From: a virus
IMG/VR virus record: IMGVR_UViG_3300034683_000164
Location: 1 to 26,136 of that record
Reading direction: 5' to 3' (one strand)
Length of the DNA stretch: 26,136 bases
A model generated the notes under the pieces. The model did not search any database. It had not been told where the DNA came from and was given only the letters and a program-made list of their open reading frames with translations. Of this stretch, positions 14,849-20,228 are shown one piece after another (position 1 is the stretch's first letter; every line of letters starts with the position of its first letter). Made by a program: the position numbers and the translations under genes.

Positions 14849-15749
14849 TGGCCGCACTCCTCTCTTTTAAGCATTGCTTACACATTGTTTTAGATTTATA
14901 AAAATCAAACTCCCGCAATTTCCATTCTCCGCAATAAGGACAATAGCGCCAAGCAGGTTTATAATTGCGCATATGGTATGCGTATAATTCCTTTTCTGCT
15001 GTAATTGCTATTTGCCGATACAGCGTTCTCATTGTTTGGGACATGGTGCTAGGTGTTACTATTTTCCCAAATTTCTCGGCTAATTCCACCGCAATACTAA
15101 TTTGCTTCATCTTATCAATACGCCTAATAAGCAGGTGTCGTTGCCAATCATACATAGGTGTTTTATCAATAATATTGCGTTCAATCCACTCTATCCACAA
15201 TTTACTTTGTTCACTTTGCCGCAAGTCCGAATAAAACTCAATCAGTTTGGATATGTGGAAGGAATTCGTCAAATCCACCAATTCATCCAAATCCAATTCA
15301 GGATATGAAGGAAAGCCAGTATTAGCGTCATTAGTGGGATAGAGTAGGGTGTTAGCCAAGCCCATATCCAGGTTGTGTTGTAATTTCCACTTTTTTAATT
15401 TCCATATATCAGGGTGATTGGGTTGGGATGCAATTACATCTGATAACCATTTAATCACTTCCTCATATTGCTGTATGGTTGGGTCGTCTGTATGTATGAT
15501 GGGACGCGGCTTAGTGTATTTTGGTAATTGATTGGTTACATCTTTATGTTGATTTAATTCTTCATTGGTTGCGGGTTGGGTTTTATTTTTTACGTGTTTT
15601 GATGGAGATTTCGGTGTTGATTTATCCATATATAAAATGTAGTTTGCAATTAATTCCAATTCTTTTTCATTGTATTGGTTTAACGGTAGGGAGTGGGCAT
15701 AATCTATGCGTTGTTGTAAATCCAGGTTGTAGTCTAAATTTATATGCAT
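14832..15749 (-). CDS. First gene of the late cassette; C-terminal zinc-ribbon protein of unknown function
   Basis: A 305-residue, mainly helical and charged protein. The start is the ATG that follows GGAGGGAAGGC, not the in-frame ATG 24 codons upstream, which overlaps the promoter. Near the end is a C4 finger: RYCPYCGEWKLREFDFYKSK followed by CKQC (Cys270, Cys273, Cys290, Cys293). The same C-x2-C ... DF ... C-x2-C layout occurs at the N-terminus of the putative small terminase, which suggests a shared nucleic-acid-binding module. It is the first gene after the late promoter and could be a late regulator or a DNA-packaging helper. No family recognised. Confidence 0.6.
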   Translation of the reverse strand: MHINLDYNLDLQQRIDYAHSLPLNQYNEKELELIANYILYMDKSTPKSPSKHVKNKTQPATNEELNQHKDVTNQLPKYTKPRPIIHTDDPTIQQYEEVIKWLSDVIASQPNHPDIWKLKKWKLQHNLDMGLANTLLYPTNDANTGFPSYPELDLDELVDLTNSFHISKLIEFYSDLRQSEQSKLWIEWIERNIIDKTPMYDWQRHLLIRRIDKMKQISIAVELAEKFGKIVTPSTMSQTMRTLYRQIAITAEKELYAYHMRNYKPAWRYCPYCGEWKLREFDFYKSKTMCKQCLKERSAANGESE

Positions 15750-15792
15750 GCCTTCCCTCCTTTGTGAATTGGGTATATTTCCCACTAATTTA

Positions 15793-15821
15793 ATTATAAC
15801 ACATTCTGCGAAAAAAGTCAA
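15793..15821 (-). promoter_or_regulatory. Promoter of the leftward late operon
   Basis: Minus strand TTGACT, 17-nt spacer, TATAAT, 45 nt before the start of the zinc-ribbon gene. Only one base departs from consensus. The window's structural genes lie downstream of it. Confidence 0.8.
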
Positions 15822-15875
15822 CCTGCGGGGAGGAATTTTTATAAAATTTTATTGGAAATTTTTGGAAATTAATGT

Positions 15876-15929
15876 AAGTTTCAAAATGGTTTGTTCAAAT
15901 GGAAGTTTCAAAATGGTTTATTCAAATGA
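15876..15929. repeat. 27-bp tandem direct repeat, two copies
   Basis: Unit AAGTTTCAAAATGGTTTRTT plus CAAATGR, period 27 bp, copies differing at one or two bases. It lies ~55 bp upstream of the leftward promoter, where it could be an activator or repressor site. It is seen nowhere else in the window. Confidence 0.75.
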
Positions 15930-16209
15930 TGGTTGCTAGGCACCCACTTTCACACACTAAAGTGGAAAAGTGCAGTGTAAAGTACCCCCCCATGGTATGG
16001 GTGCTATGATACACCAGGCCCCGTTGTAACAGTGAGCCGTCACATAGACGAGCGTCGATATGAGATTGTTAATTAAATCACAAAATTAATCATATTAAGA
16101 AGTTAATATAAATTTTAATTGATAATGTATATCATTTGCGTTTTCCTAGTAACAAGTCAAATGTTACAGTCTTGTAATATTTCTTAATAAATTGTTAATA
16201 ATTATTATG

Positions 16210-16237
16210 TTTACAGTAGGGTTATTTGTGGTATAAT
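16210..16237 (+). promoter_or_regulatory. Promoter of the first rightward gene
   Basis: TTTACA, 16-nt spacer, TATAAT. Weaker at the -35 than the promoters farther right. The leader contains TTGTCAGAAAAC, a fragment of the dyad repeat of this region. Confidence 0.7.
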
Positions 16238-16287
16238 TGTAATAGGAAGAAAGAAAAAGAGTTGTCAGAAAACGAAAGGGGTTTAAA

Positions 16288-16779
16288 ATGAAAACACTAC
16301 AAAACACACCAAAAAAAGTAAGAGAACACTTGTTCGAGGAAATTGCAAACGGTACAATAATACCTACACCTGGTCAAGAGTGGGAACTCTTCATCACTAG
16401 ATACTATAATGCAAGCCGATATTATGCAACTGCACCGGCAAGCATGAGTGGGGACATGGTCGCAACTGGTATCCATTACCAAATCAAGTCGGCCAACGGC
16501 TTTTGGGAAGGTATCACTAACTTAAGCGAATTCACAGACTATATTGAAAACACTTGCAAGGCAAGCAGATATATTCTAAAAGTCGGCACAAATAGCAAGA
16601 TAACCGGCAAGGTCTGGTGGTTAGATGTAGACAAGCAAGAATTGATTGCACTAGCACAAGCCGGACATATCAAGTTTAACCGTAAAGCACACGGCAAGCC
16701 AGCCGCCAAATGGTCCATGACCTACAAAGAAGCTTTACACTTAAATATGAAAATGGGAATAAGCCCAGTAAAATACTAG
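16288..16779 (+). CDS. Early protein of unknown function, paralogue of the gene at 17540
   Basis: A 163-residue soluble protein after an AAAGGGG ribosome site. It is clearly homologous to the protein encoded at 17540: both share SGD-x2-A-x-GI-x-YQ-K, GFWE, EFTD-I, SRYILKV/DRYLLKV, LIxLA-AG-I-F, HGKPAAKWSMT/FGKPCARWSMT and KEA-HL-MK. The most conserved positions (Trp in GFWE, Gly-Lys-Pro, Arg/Lys-Trp-Ser-Met) could form a binding pocket. I do not recognise the family. Codons are noticeably richer in G/C than in the paralogue, so the two have different histories. First gene of the early region, with its own promoter. Confidence 0.75.
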   Translation: MKTLQNTPKKVREHLFEEIANGTIIPTPGQEWELFITRYYNASRYYATAPASMSGDMVATGIHYQIKSANGFWEGITNLSEFTDYIENTCKASRYILKVGTNSKITGKVWWLDVDKQELIALAQAGHIKFNRKAHGKPAAKWSMTYKEALHLNMKMGISPVKY

Positions 16780-16786
16780 AACAGAT

Positions 16787-16811
16787 GTACGGGAGGGGTC
16801 GAGCCTCTCCC
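16787..16811 (+). other. Intercistronic hairpin
   Basis: GGGAGGGG and CCTCTCCC pair (8 bp, one G-U) around a short loop between the first two early genes. There is no T-tract, so it is more likely a processing, stabilising or attenuating stem than a terminator. The two genes can be on one message. Confidence 0.5.
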
Positions 16812-16841
16812 ATACCCTATCAACAGAGAGGAGCGAGGTCA

Positions 16842-17003
16842 ATGAATATGTACCTAACAGCTGGAGAACTTAGAGAGATGCTAGAGAGATACGACGACGA
16901 CGCAGAAGTATATGTGTCAGTAGTCGGCACCTTCACAGGCTACAAGGTCCTAACAGTAGCTGGAGAGTATGAGGACGAGGTAGTCATAGAGGTAGTACCA
17001 TAG
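16842..17003 (+). CDS. 53-residue acidic early protein
   Basis: Starts MNMYLTAGELRE after AGAGAGGAGCGAGGTC and ends DEVVIEVVP. A longer in-frame start far upstream would overlap the preceding gene and has no ribosome site, so the short form is chosen. The middle YDDDAEVYVSV and the end EVVIEV are beta-strand-like. The layout (LT-x-EL-x2-ML...D-AEV-V) is that of small phage proteins of unknown role that recur next to regulatory genes in Gram-positive phages. It is co-transcribed with the gene before it. Confidence 0.65.
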   Translation: MNMYLTAGELREMLERYDDDAEVYVSVVGTFTGYKVLTVAGEYEDEVVIEVVP

Positions 17004-17026
17004 GAGCCAGGCCACTGGCTCTTCTT
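17004..17026 (+). terminator. Terminator of the first early unit
   Basis: Seven perfect pairs (GAGCCAG / CTGGCTC, loop GCCA) followed by TTCTTC. It starts right after the stop codon. The T-tract is weak. Confidence 0.6.
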
Positions 17027-17074
17027 CATGCCTGTGTGCTTTAGCACACTACAGTGCTACAGTGGCAGGATCCT

Positions 17075-17098
17075 CGGCAAGTTATCAGACTATTCTGA
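17075..17098 (+). repeat. GGCAA/TCAGA dyad element
   Basis: CGGCAAGTTATCAGACTATT followed by CTGA. The inner TCAGA and TCTGA are inverted around CTAT. First copy of the family from the left. Confidence 0.8.
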
Positions 17099-17171
17099 TT
17101 TCTTGTGGGGTTACCCACAATAAAAGAAACAACAACGGTGCCGGGTGTGTCCTACAGCTGCACCCTAGAAA

Positions 17172-17194
17172 TAACAAAGGCACTTTCGTAGTCG
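17172..17194 (+). promoter_or_regulatory. Bipartite motif TAACA-N12-TAGTCG, copy 1
   Basis: Spacer AAGGCACTTTCG. It is followed by AC, making a GTCGAC palindrome. Confidence 0.65.
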
Positions 17195-17261
17195 ACCGCA
17201 TTACAGCTGCACCGCGCTACAGTGATAAAGCATAATAAGTAGTCGGTGCAGATCACAGCTG

Positions 17262-17293
17262 CTTTCATACACTAAAGTGGTAGTGTATGAAAG
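17262..17293. repeat. Perfect 13-bp inverted repeat around AAGTGG
   Basis: Arms CTTTCATACACTA and TAGTGTATGAAAG, loop AAGTGG. It contains ACACTAAAGTGG, the core repeated before other early genes, but only here has the stem grown to 13 bp. It could be a strong operator or a transcribed stem. Confidence 0.85.
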
Positions 17294-17319
17294 TGGATAT
17301 ACTTCTTAATATAATTCCA

Positions 17320-17455
17320 TAGGAAAACGCTTTCCTAGATTAAGTAGTTGGTACAGCTGCGGGAAAACGCTTTCCTATGGAATTAAGATAAAAACAGGAC
17401 AGGAAAACGTTTGCATAAATAAACAGAAAATTTGTGGGAGGAAAACGATTTCCTA
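17320..17455. promoter_or_regulatory. Four-site array of cre/LacI-like palindromes
   Basis: Cores at 17322 (GGAAAACGCTTTCC), 17362 (same), 17402 (GGAAAACGTTTGCA) and 17440 (GGAAAACGATTTCC). Starts are spaced 40, 40 and 38 bp and the next promoter's -35 lies 38 bp after the last. The sites match 12 of 14 positions of the classical cre form TGAAAACGCTTTCA. The first two are also the inner ends of a longer inverted repeat (ATTCCATAGG... / ...CCTATGGAAT). Confidence 0.75.
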
Positions 17456-17477
17456 GAAAAAAACTTTCAATATAGGG

Positions 17478-17506
17478 TTGACAGATGCTTTTGTTCATGG
17501 TATAAT
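17478..17506 (+). promoter_or_regulatory. Promoter of gene 17540
   Basis: TTGACA, 17-nt spacer, TATAAT: perfect consensus, directly after the cre-like array. Confidence 0.85.
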
Positions 17507-17539
17507 TAATTATAAGATAAAAGAAAGGGGAAATAAAAA

Positions 17540-18004
17540 ATGTTAAAAAATCAATTTCAATTTGTCGAAAAACTTACCGCTCCAAAAAAATTAAACAAAG
17601 GTGAAAAATTTGAATTAGAAATGGGTTTCCACTTCAACGCTGAGGGATACCACCCAGTCGCACCTGCTACTGAATCAGGTGACTTGACCGCCAATGGAAT
17701 TGAATATCAATGTAAAGCCGATAGAGGTTTCTGGGAAGATGTCAGAAATATTGCCGAATTTACAGACTTTATCCTCAATTCTGATAAAGCCGACAGATAT
17801 TTACTAAAAGTATCCACTTCCAAAAGTTGGGCACTAAATGTAAATAAAATTGAGCTTATAAGACTAGCAGCGGCGGGATATATCAGATTTGACCAACCCG
17901 CTTTTGGCAAACCTTGTGCCAGATGGTCAATGACAATAAAAGAAGCAATCCACTTAAAAATGAAATTAAATATTGATTACTTTCAATATGAAAGCCTGAT
18001 TTAA
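17540..18004 (+). CDS. Early protein of unknown function, paralogue of the gene at 16288
   Basis: A 154-residue soluble protein. Conserved with its paralogue over almost the full length (SGDLTANGIEYQCKADRGFW against SGDMVATGIHYQIKSANGFW; FGKPCARWSMTIKEAIHLKM against HGKPAAKWSMTYKEALHLNM). The N-terminal 25 residues differ. It is the only early gene with an array of four cre-like palindromes upstream, so it may respond to a LacI-family regulator. The ribosome site is AAAGGGG, and the stop codon lies in the loop of its terminator. The protein family is not recognised. A conserved Trp-Ser-Met and Gly-Lys-Pro suggest a specific ligand or partner. Confidence 0.8.
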   Translation: MLKNQFQFVEKLTAPKKLNKGEKFELEMGFHFNAEGYHPVAPATESGDLTANGIEYQCKADRGFWEDVRNIAEFTDFILNSDKADRYLLKVSTSKSWALNVNKIELIRLAAAGYIRFDQPAFGKPCARWSMTIKEAIHLKMKLNIDYFQYESLI

Positions 18005-18021
18005 TTCAGGCTTTATTTTTT
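17991..18021 (+). terminator. Terminator containing the stop codon of gene 17540
   Basis: AAAGCCTGA / TCAGGCTTT, nine perfect pairs, loop holds the TAA stop, followed by ATTTTTT. Confidence 0.9.
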
Positions 18022-18110
18022 AATTTTAGACTTTAGTACTGTAATTCGAAAAAGTAAAATTGATCCAATTTTTAATTATCAGAATATTCTGTTTTCTTGC
18101 CGAATCTTTA

Positions 18111-18145
18111 TCGGCAAGTTGTCAGATAATTCTAACTCTTTGCCG
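18111..18145. repeat. GGCAA/TCAGA dyad with both outer arms
   Basis: Begins CGGCAAGTTGTCAGATAATT and ends CTTTGCCG, so outer arms (CGGCAA / TTGCCG) enclose an inner TCAGA...TTCTA. A second, inverted copy lies at about 18072-18102 (ATTATCAGAATATTCTG then CTTGCCG). Confidence 0.8.
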
Positions 18146-18207
18146 TATTAGATACAAAAACAAAACTGTATTGCGGTGAAGCGTTAATACACTAAAGTAG
18201 TAGTATA

Positions 18208-18230
18208 TAACAATGGCGTTTCCATAGTCG
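18208..18230 (+). promoter_or_regulatory. Bipartite motif TAACA-N12-TAGTCG, copy 2
   Basis: Spacer ATGGCGTTTCCA, preceded by TATA. 20 bp upstream of the -35 of the next promoter. Confidence 0.7.
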
Positions 18231-18250
18231 ACATTAAATAAAATAAATGG

Positions 18251-18279
18251 TTGACAGATTAGGGGAATTATGTTATAAT
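18251..18279 (+). promoter_or_regulatory. Promoter of gene 18336
   Basis: TTGACA, 17-nt spacer, TATAAT. The TG just before the -10 gives an extended form (TGTTATAAT), shared by most promoters to the right. Confidence 0.85.
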
Positions 18280-18335
18280 TAAGTATAAACAAAATTAAAA
18301 AAAGAAATTCAAAATTTGAAAGGGGAAATTAAAAA

Positions 18336-18548
18336 ATGAAAATTAATTCAACTAAGTTTGAGGAATTTATAGGTTTGATTTGGATATTGATAATATTCTC
18401 ACCTATATTCGGGATTGAGTATTTTAAATTTACACCTTATCAAGCGATAGGATTAACTTTACTTAATATGGTAGTTTTGGGATTTATAGGGATATTCTTT
18501 GCAAGTATATATTATACAGTGAAAGAGGAGGCTGAAAAAAATGTTTAA
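18336..18548 (+). CDS. Small membrane protein with two helices
   Basis: A 70-residue protein with two hydrophobic segments (about residues 11-27 and 37-61), a short polar N-terminus and a charged C-terminus (KEEAEKNV). Both ends would face the same side of the membrane. There is no cleavable signal peptide. Preceded by AAAGGGG. Early two-helix proteins of this size in phages often act on the host membrane (superinfection exclusion, holin-like or inhibition of host envelope enzymes), but nothing in the sequence distinguishes these. The end overlaps the start of the broken gene that follows. Confidence 0.7.
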   Translation: MKINSTKFEEFIGLIWILIIFSPIFGIEYFKFTPYQAIGLTLLNMVVLGFIGIFFASIYYTVKEEAEKNV

Positions 18549-18681
18549 GTACAAAGTTATGTAGTATCTTTATAAATTTCATTTAATCAGTGAAGAAAGA
18601 TACATTAAATATAGTCTTAAATTGACATTTAAGATTATAGAAGAACACAAAGAAGTATTTATCAGGCTTAAGAATCTTTAA
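18541..18681 (+). pseudogene. Small ORF interrupted by an in-frame amber codon
   Basis: An ATG with a strong AGGAGG site eight bases upstream opens inside the last codons of the preceding gene, reads MFKYKVM, meets TAG at codon 8 (18562-18564), and then stays open for 38 more codons (YLYKFHLISEERYIKYSLKL and onward to IRLKNL) until a TAA that lies in a terminator stem. Start signal, coupling to the upstream gene and the stop-in-terminator arrangement are those of the intact genes here, so this looks like a real ~46-residue gene with a single nonsense change (CAG to TAG would be enough). No alternative ATG/GTG follows the amber. Neighbouring genes use TAG as a true stop, which argues against recoding. 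Confidence 0.65.
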
Positions 18682-18690
18682 GCCTGATTT
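18661..18690 (+). terminator. Hairpin at the end of the two-gene unit
   Basis: ATCAGGCTTAA / TTAAGCCTGAT, eleven perfect pairs, six-base loop, contains the stop of the broken ORF. Only TT follows, so release may depend on the stem strength. Confidence 0.65.
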
Positions 18691-18697
18691 GCAGCTG

Positions 18698-18717
18698 CGG
18701 CAAATTGTCAGAATATT
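18698..18717 (+). repeat. GGCAA/TCAGA element, half form
   Basis: CGGCAAATTGTCAGAATATT, preceded by CAGCTG. It stands 20 bp upstream of the promoter. The bipartite motif is absent from this gap. Confidence 0.75.
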
Positions 18718-18736
18718 ACAACTTTTAATTTTAGTG

Positions 18737-18779
18737 TTGACAAATATTTAATATCATGTTATAATTAGGTATAACCTAA
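18737..18779 (+). promoter_or_regulatory. Promoter of the HAD gene with palindrome at the start site
   Basis: TTGACA, 17-nt spacer, TATAAT, then TTAGGT-ATA-ACCTAA (18765-18779) whose centre falls at the predicted transcription start. About 65 bp, including the promoter, are repeated almost exactly before gene 19430. Confidence 0.85.
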
Positions 18780-18798
18780 ATAAAAGGAGTTGGAAAAA

Positions 18799-19257
18799 AT
18801 GACTAAGAAAATTTATTTTGACATGGATGGCACAATAGCTGATTTATACGGAGAAAAAAACTGGCTTGATAGATTACTAAATGAAGAGAGAGGATTATTT
18901 GAAAATCTTCAAGTAATGCATGACAGACAGAAATTAACTAGAATAATCACAAGCCTACAAGAATTAGGTTTTGAAATTGGTATTATCACTTGGACACCAA
19001 AAAATGTTACTAAAAAATATATTAAGACAGTAGCTAAAGAAAAAACAAACTGGGTACAAAAAAATTTCCCAATGATAGAAGAAATCCACATTTTAGAATA
19101 TGGCACACCAAAACAAAAGGCACCAATAAAGAAAGCTAAAGAAATGATTTTAGTAGATGATAACGAAGAAGTTTTGAACACTTGGAAAACTCCTATACAA
19201 AGAAAAACAATAAAAGCAGATAATTTCCTTCTTGGCTCGCTTCAATCTTTAATCTAA
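18799..19257 (+). CDS. HAD-family phosphatase (5'-nucleotidase-like)
   Basis: A 152-residue enzyme with the HAD signature: motif I FDMDGTIAD (nucleophile Asp8, acid/base Asp10), motif II TWTPK (Thr64), a lysine-rich motif III region near GTPKQKAPIKK, and motif IV MILVDDNEE (Asp120, Asp121). The short cap after motif I and overall size fit NT5C-type nucleotidases or polynucleotide 3'-phosphatase-like HADs of phages, which act on nucleotides or nucleic acid ends. Start taken at the ATG after AAAGGAGTTGG; a TTG three codons upstream lies inside the ribosome site. The stop codon is inside the terminator stem. Substrate cannot be read from the sequence. Confidence 0.88.
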   Translation: MTKKIYFDMDGTIADLYGEKNWLDRLLNEERGLFENLQVMHDRQKLTRIITSLQELGFEIGIITWTPKNVTKKYIKTVAKEKTNWVQKNFPMIEEIHILEYGTPKQKAPIKKAKEMILVDDNEEVLNTWKTPIQRKTIKADNFLLGSLQSLI

Positions 19258-19274
19258 AGATTGAAGTATTTTTT
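19240..19274 (+). terminator. Terminator overlapping the stop of the HAD gene
   Basis: CTTCAATCTTTA / TAAAGATTGAAG: twelve perfect pairs with only three loop bases, then TATTTTTT. The stop codon is the first bases of the right arm and the left arm codes the last amino acids. Confidence 0.9.
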
Positions 19275-19280
19275 AGGCAG

Positions 19281-19335
19281 GGCAAGTTGTCAGATAATTT
19301 GCCTGGTTGTTCGGCAAGTTGTCAGATAACTTGCC
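19281..19335. repeat. Two GGCAA/TCAGA elements with short outer arms
   Basis: First GGCAAGTTGTCAGATAATTT then GCC; second CGGCAAGTTGTCAGATAACT then TGCC, a perfect 8-bp inverted repeat GGCAAGTT/AACTTGCC around GTCAGAT. Here the right half is compressed compared with the 34-bp form. Confidence 0.8.
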
Positions 19336-19367
19336 CAGACGGACCGAAATAAATTTTAATTTTAGTG

Positions 19368-19410
19368 TTGACAAATATTTAATATCATGTTATAATTAGG
19401 TATAACCTAA
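19368..19410 (+). promoter_or_regulatory. Promoter of genes 19430-19567 with start-site palindrome
   Basis: TTGACA, 17-nt spacer, TATAAT, palindrome TTAGGT-ATA-ACCTAA at 19396-19410. Near-identical copy of the promoter before the HAD gene. Confidence 0.85.
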
Positions 19411-19429
19411 ATTAAAGGAGTGGGGAAAA

Positions 19430-19564
19430 ATGACAATTAAAGAATTGGTAAGAAATCATCTGGAAGTTAAAAAAAGTTTATTCGGTGGAAGTCAATTAAT
19501 ATTCAAAAGTAAATTTTATGGATACGATATTAAATACTTACATATTAAAGAAAGGAGTGAATAA
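19430..19564 (+). CDS. 44-residue basic early protein
   Basis: Reads MTIKELVRNHLEVKKSLFGG at the start and ends YLHIKERSE. An AAAGGAGTGGGG site lies before its ATG, at the same distance from the promoter as in the neighbours. The ribosome site of the next gene (AAAGGAGTGA) lies within its last codons, two bases before the stop, so the two are coupled. Lys/Arg-rich, no membrane segment. Function unknown. Confidence 0.6.
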   Translation: MTIKELVRNHLEVKKSLFGGSQLIFKSKFYGYDIKYLHIKERSE

Positions 19565-19566
19565 TA

Positions 19567-19926
19567 ATGAACTGGAAACTAGCTGATTTTGATGAAAGGA
19601 CCCGAAAGCATTTCAAAGAAAAAACTAACTACAATGAACAAGTACATTGCATTACAGCACTTGAATCCCAACAGACTGGAACTGTCTACACCTATCGCCT
19701 TAAAATTATTGCCCTTGTTGCTGGTTTACTTCTTCTTCCCTTTTTGTGGATTTTGGATGTTTTAAAGGCGACCTATCAAGGGATTAAGGCTTTTGGTTCA
19801 GCTTTTATGAATAGCCTCCCTGGTTATCTTTTTCCTAAGCCTGAAACCTTTTTTGTAGAAAATGAGGAAACAGAGAGGAAAAAAGAGGAAATGCGTGAAG
19901 AGGCAAGAAAACGTTTTTCGAGGTAG
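19567..19926 (+). CDS. Early membrane-anchored protein
   Basis: A 119-residue protein with one strong hydrophobic segment (residues 46-66, IIALVAGLLLLPFLWILDVL), a second amphipathic stretch after it (GIKAFGSAFMNSL), a charged soluble N-terminus and a highly charged helical C-terminus (ETERKKEEMREEARKRFSR). Codons such as CTT/CTG-CCT and a lower A content differ from the very A-rich neighbours, which hints at a separate origin. The second gene of a two-gene unit. Possible host-membrane or exclusion function, not shown by sequence. Confidence 0.7.
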   Translation: MNWKLADFDERTRKHFKEKTNYNEQVHCITALESQQTGTVYTYRLKIIALVAGLLLLPFLWILDVLKATYQGIKAFGSAFMNSLPGYLFPKPETFFVENEETERKKEEMREEARKRFSR

Positions 19927-19948
19927 TGTAAACTGCCTCTTTTCTCTT
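19920..19948 (+). terminator. Terminator overlapping the stop of gene 19567
   Basis: GAGGTAGT / ACTGCCTC, eight pairs with one T-G wobble, loop GTAA, followed by TTTTCTCTTCT. The TAG stop is within the left arm. Confidence 0.75.
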
Positions 19949-19951
19949 CTC

Positions 19952-20204
19952 CGGCAAATTGTCAGACTATTCACTCTTCTTCCCGTCCTTTCGGCAAATT
20001 ATCAGAATATTTCCAATTTTTGCCGTCTTCTAAACCCAACACTTTCGCACACTAAAGTGGTACAGCTGCACAGTATTACAGTATTATAACATAGGCAGAA
20101 TCATAGTCGGCAAGATGCCAGAATATTCTGACAATAATAAAAATAAATTTATTTTTCAAAAACCCCTTGACAGAATACCCTAACCCATGTTATAATTAGG
20201 TATA
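19952..20204. repeat. 253-bp duplicated regulatory block, copy A
   Basis: Ungapped near-identity with 21330-21582. Contents in order: two GGCAA/TCAGA elements (19952, 19992), hairpin CACTTTCGCACACTAAAGTG, GGTACAGCTGCAC, a variable 10-mer, TATTATAACA, a second variable 10-mer, CATAGTCGGC, a third dyad with CCAGAATATTCTGACA, an AT-rich stretch, and the promoter up to the start-site region. This fills the gap between genes 19567 and 20229. Confidence 0.92.
20087..20109 (+). promoter_or_regulatory. Bipartite motif TAACA-N12-TAGTCG, copy 3
   Basis: Spacer TAGGCAGAATCA. TAGTCG runs directly into a GGCAAG element. Confidence 0.7.
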
Positions 20205-20210
20205 ACCTAA
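20167..20210 (+). promoter_or_regulatory. Promoter of gene 20229 with start-site palindrome
   Basis: TTGACA, 18-nt spacer, TATAAT, palindrome TTAGGT-ATA-ACCTAA at 20196-20210. Confidence 0.85.
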
Positions 20211-20228
20211 ATTAAAGGAGTGAAAAAA

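Larger units (their letters stand above)
15750..16287. other. Divergent intergenic region between late and early cassettes
   Basis: 538 bp without a gene. From left to right it holds the leftward promoter, a 27-bp tandem repeat, a CCACTTT/AAAGTGG hairpin (15951-15971), a run of seven C, a weak copy of the TAACA/TAGTCG motif with a 13-nt spacer and TAGACG (16027-16050), a short GACG/CGTC palindrome, ~150 bp of AT-rich DNA, and the first rightward promoter. It is the natural place for a lytic/early switch, though no repressor gene is in the window. Confidence 0.7.
17027..17539. other. Large regulatory intergenic region
   Basis: No gene. It contains GTGTGC-TTTA-GCACAC, one GGCAA/TCAGA dyad, a 7-bp stem TTGTGGG/CCCACAA (about 17101-17120), the bipartite motif at 17172 and a second TAGTCGG at 17240 that lacks the left half, several CAGCTG, a 13-bp perfect hairpin, four cre-like palindromes and the promoter of the next gene. 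It is the densest stretch of palindromes in the window. Confidence 0.8.
18005..18335. other. Intergenic regulatory region before the small membrane protein
   Basis: No gene. Two GGCAA/TCAGA dyads, one of them with both outer CGGCAA and TTGCCG arms; an ACACTAAAGTAG core without the outer stem; bipartite motif; promoter. It has the standard order of parts. Confidence 0.8.

Noticed and set aside
14965-15793. Rightward frames of 68-90 codons opposite the zinc-ribbon gene
   Set aside because: They overlap a well-supported leftward gene with promoter and ribosome site; Ile/Leu/Cys-rich composition is typical of antisense readings.
18541-18681. Genome-wide amber recoding
   Set aside because: Genes ending at 16779, 17003, 19926, 20684 and 25459 use TAG as the true stop, several inside terminators.
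19862-20089. 75-codon frame reading out of gene 19567 into the 253-bp block
   Set aside because: Shifted frame over the terminator and the duplicated regulatory DNA; composition is that of non-coding sequence. The same holds for 22846-23163.
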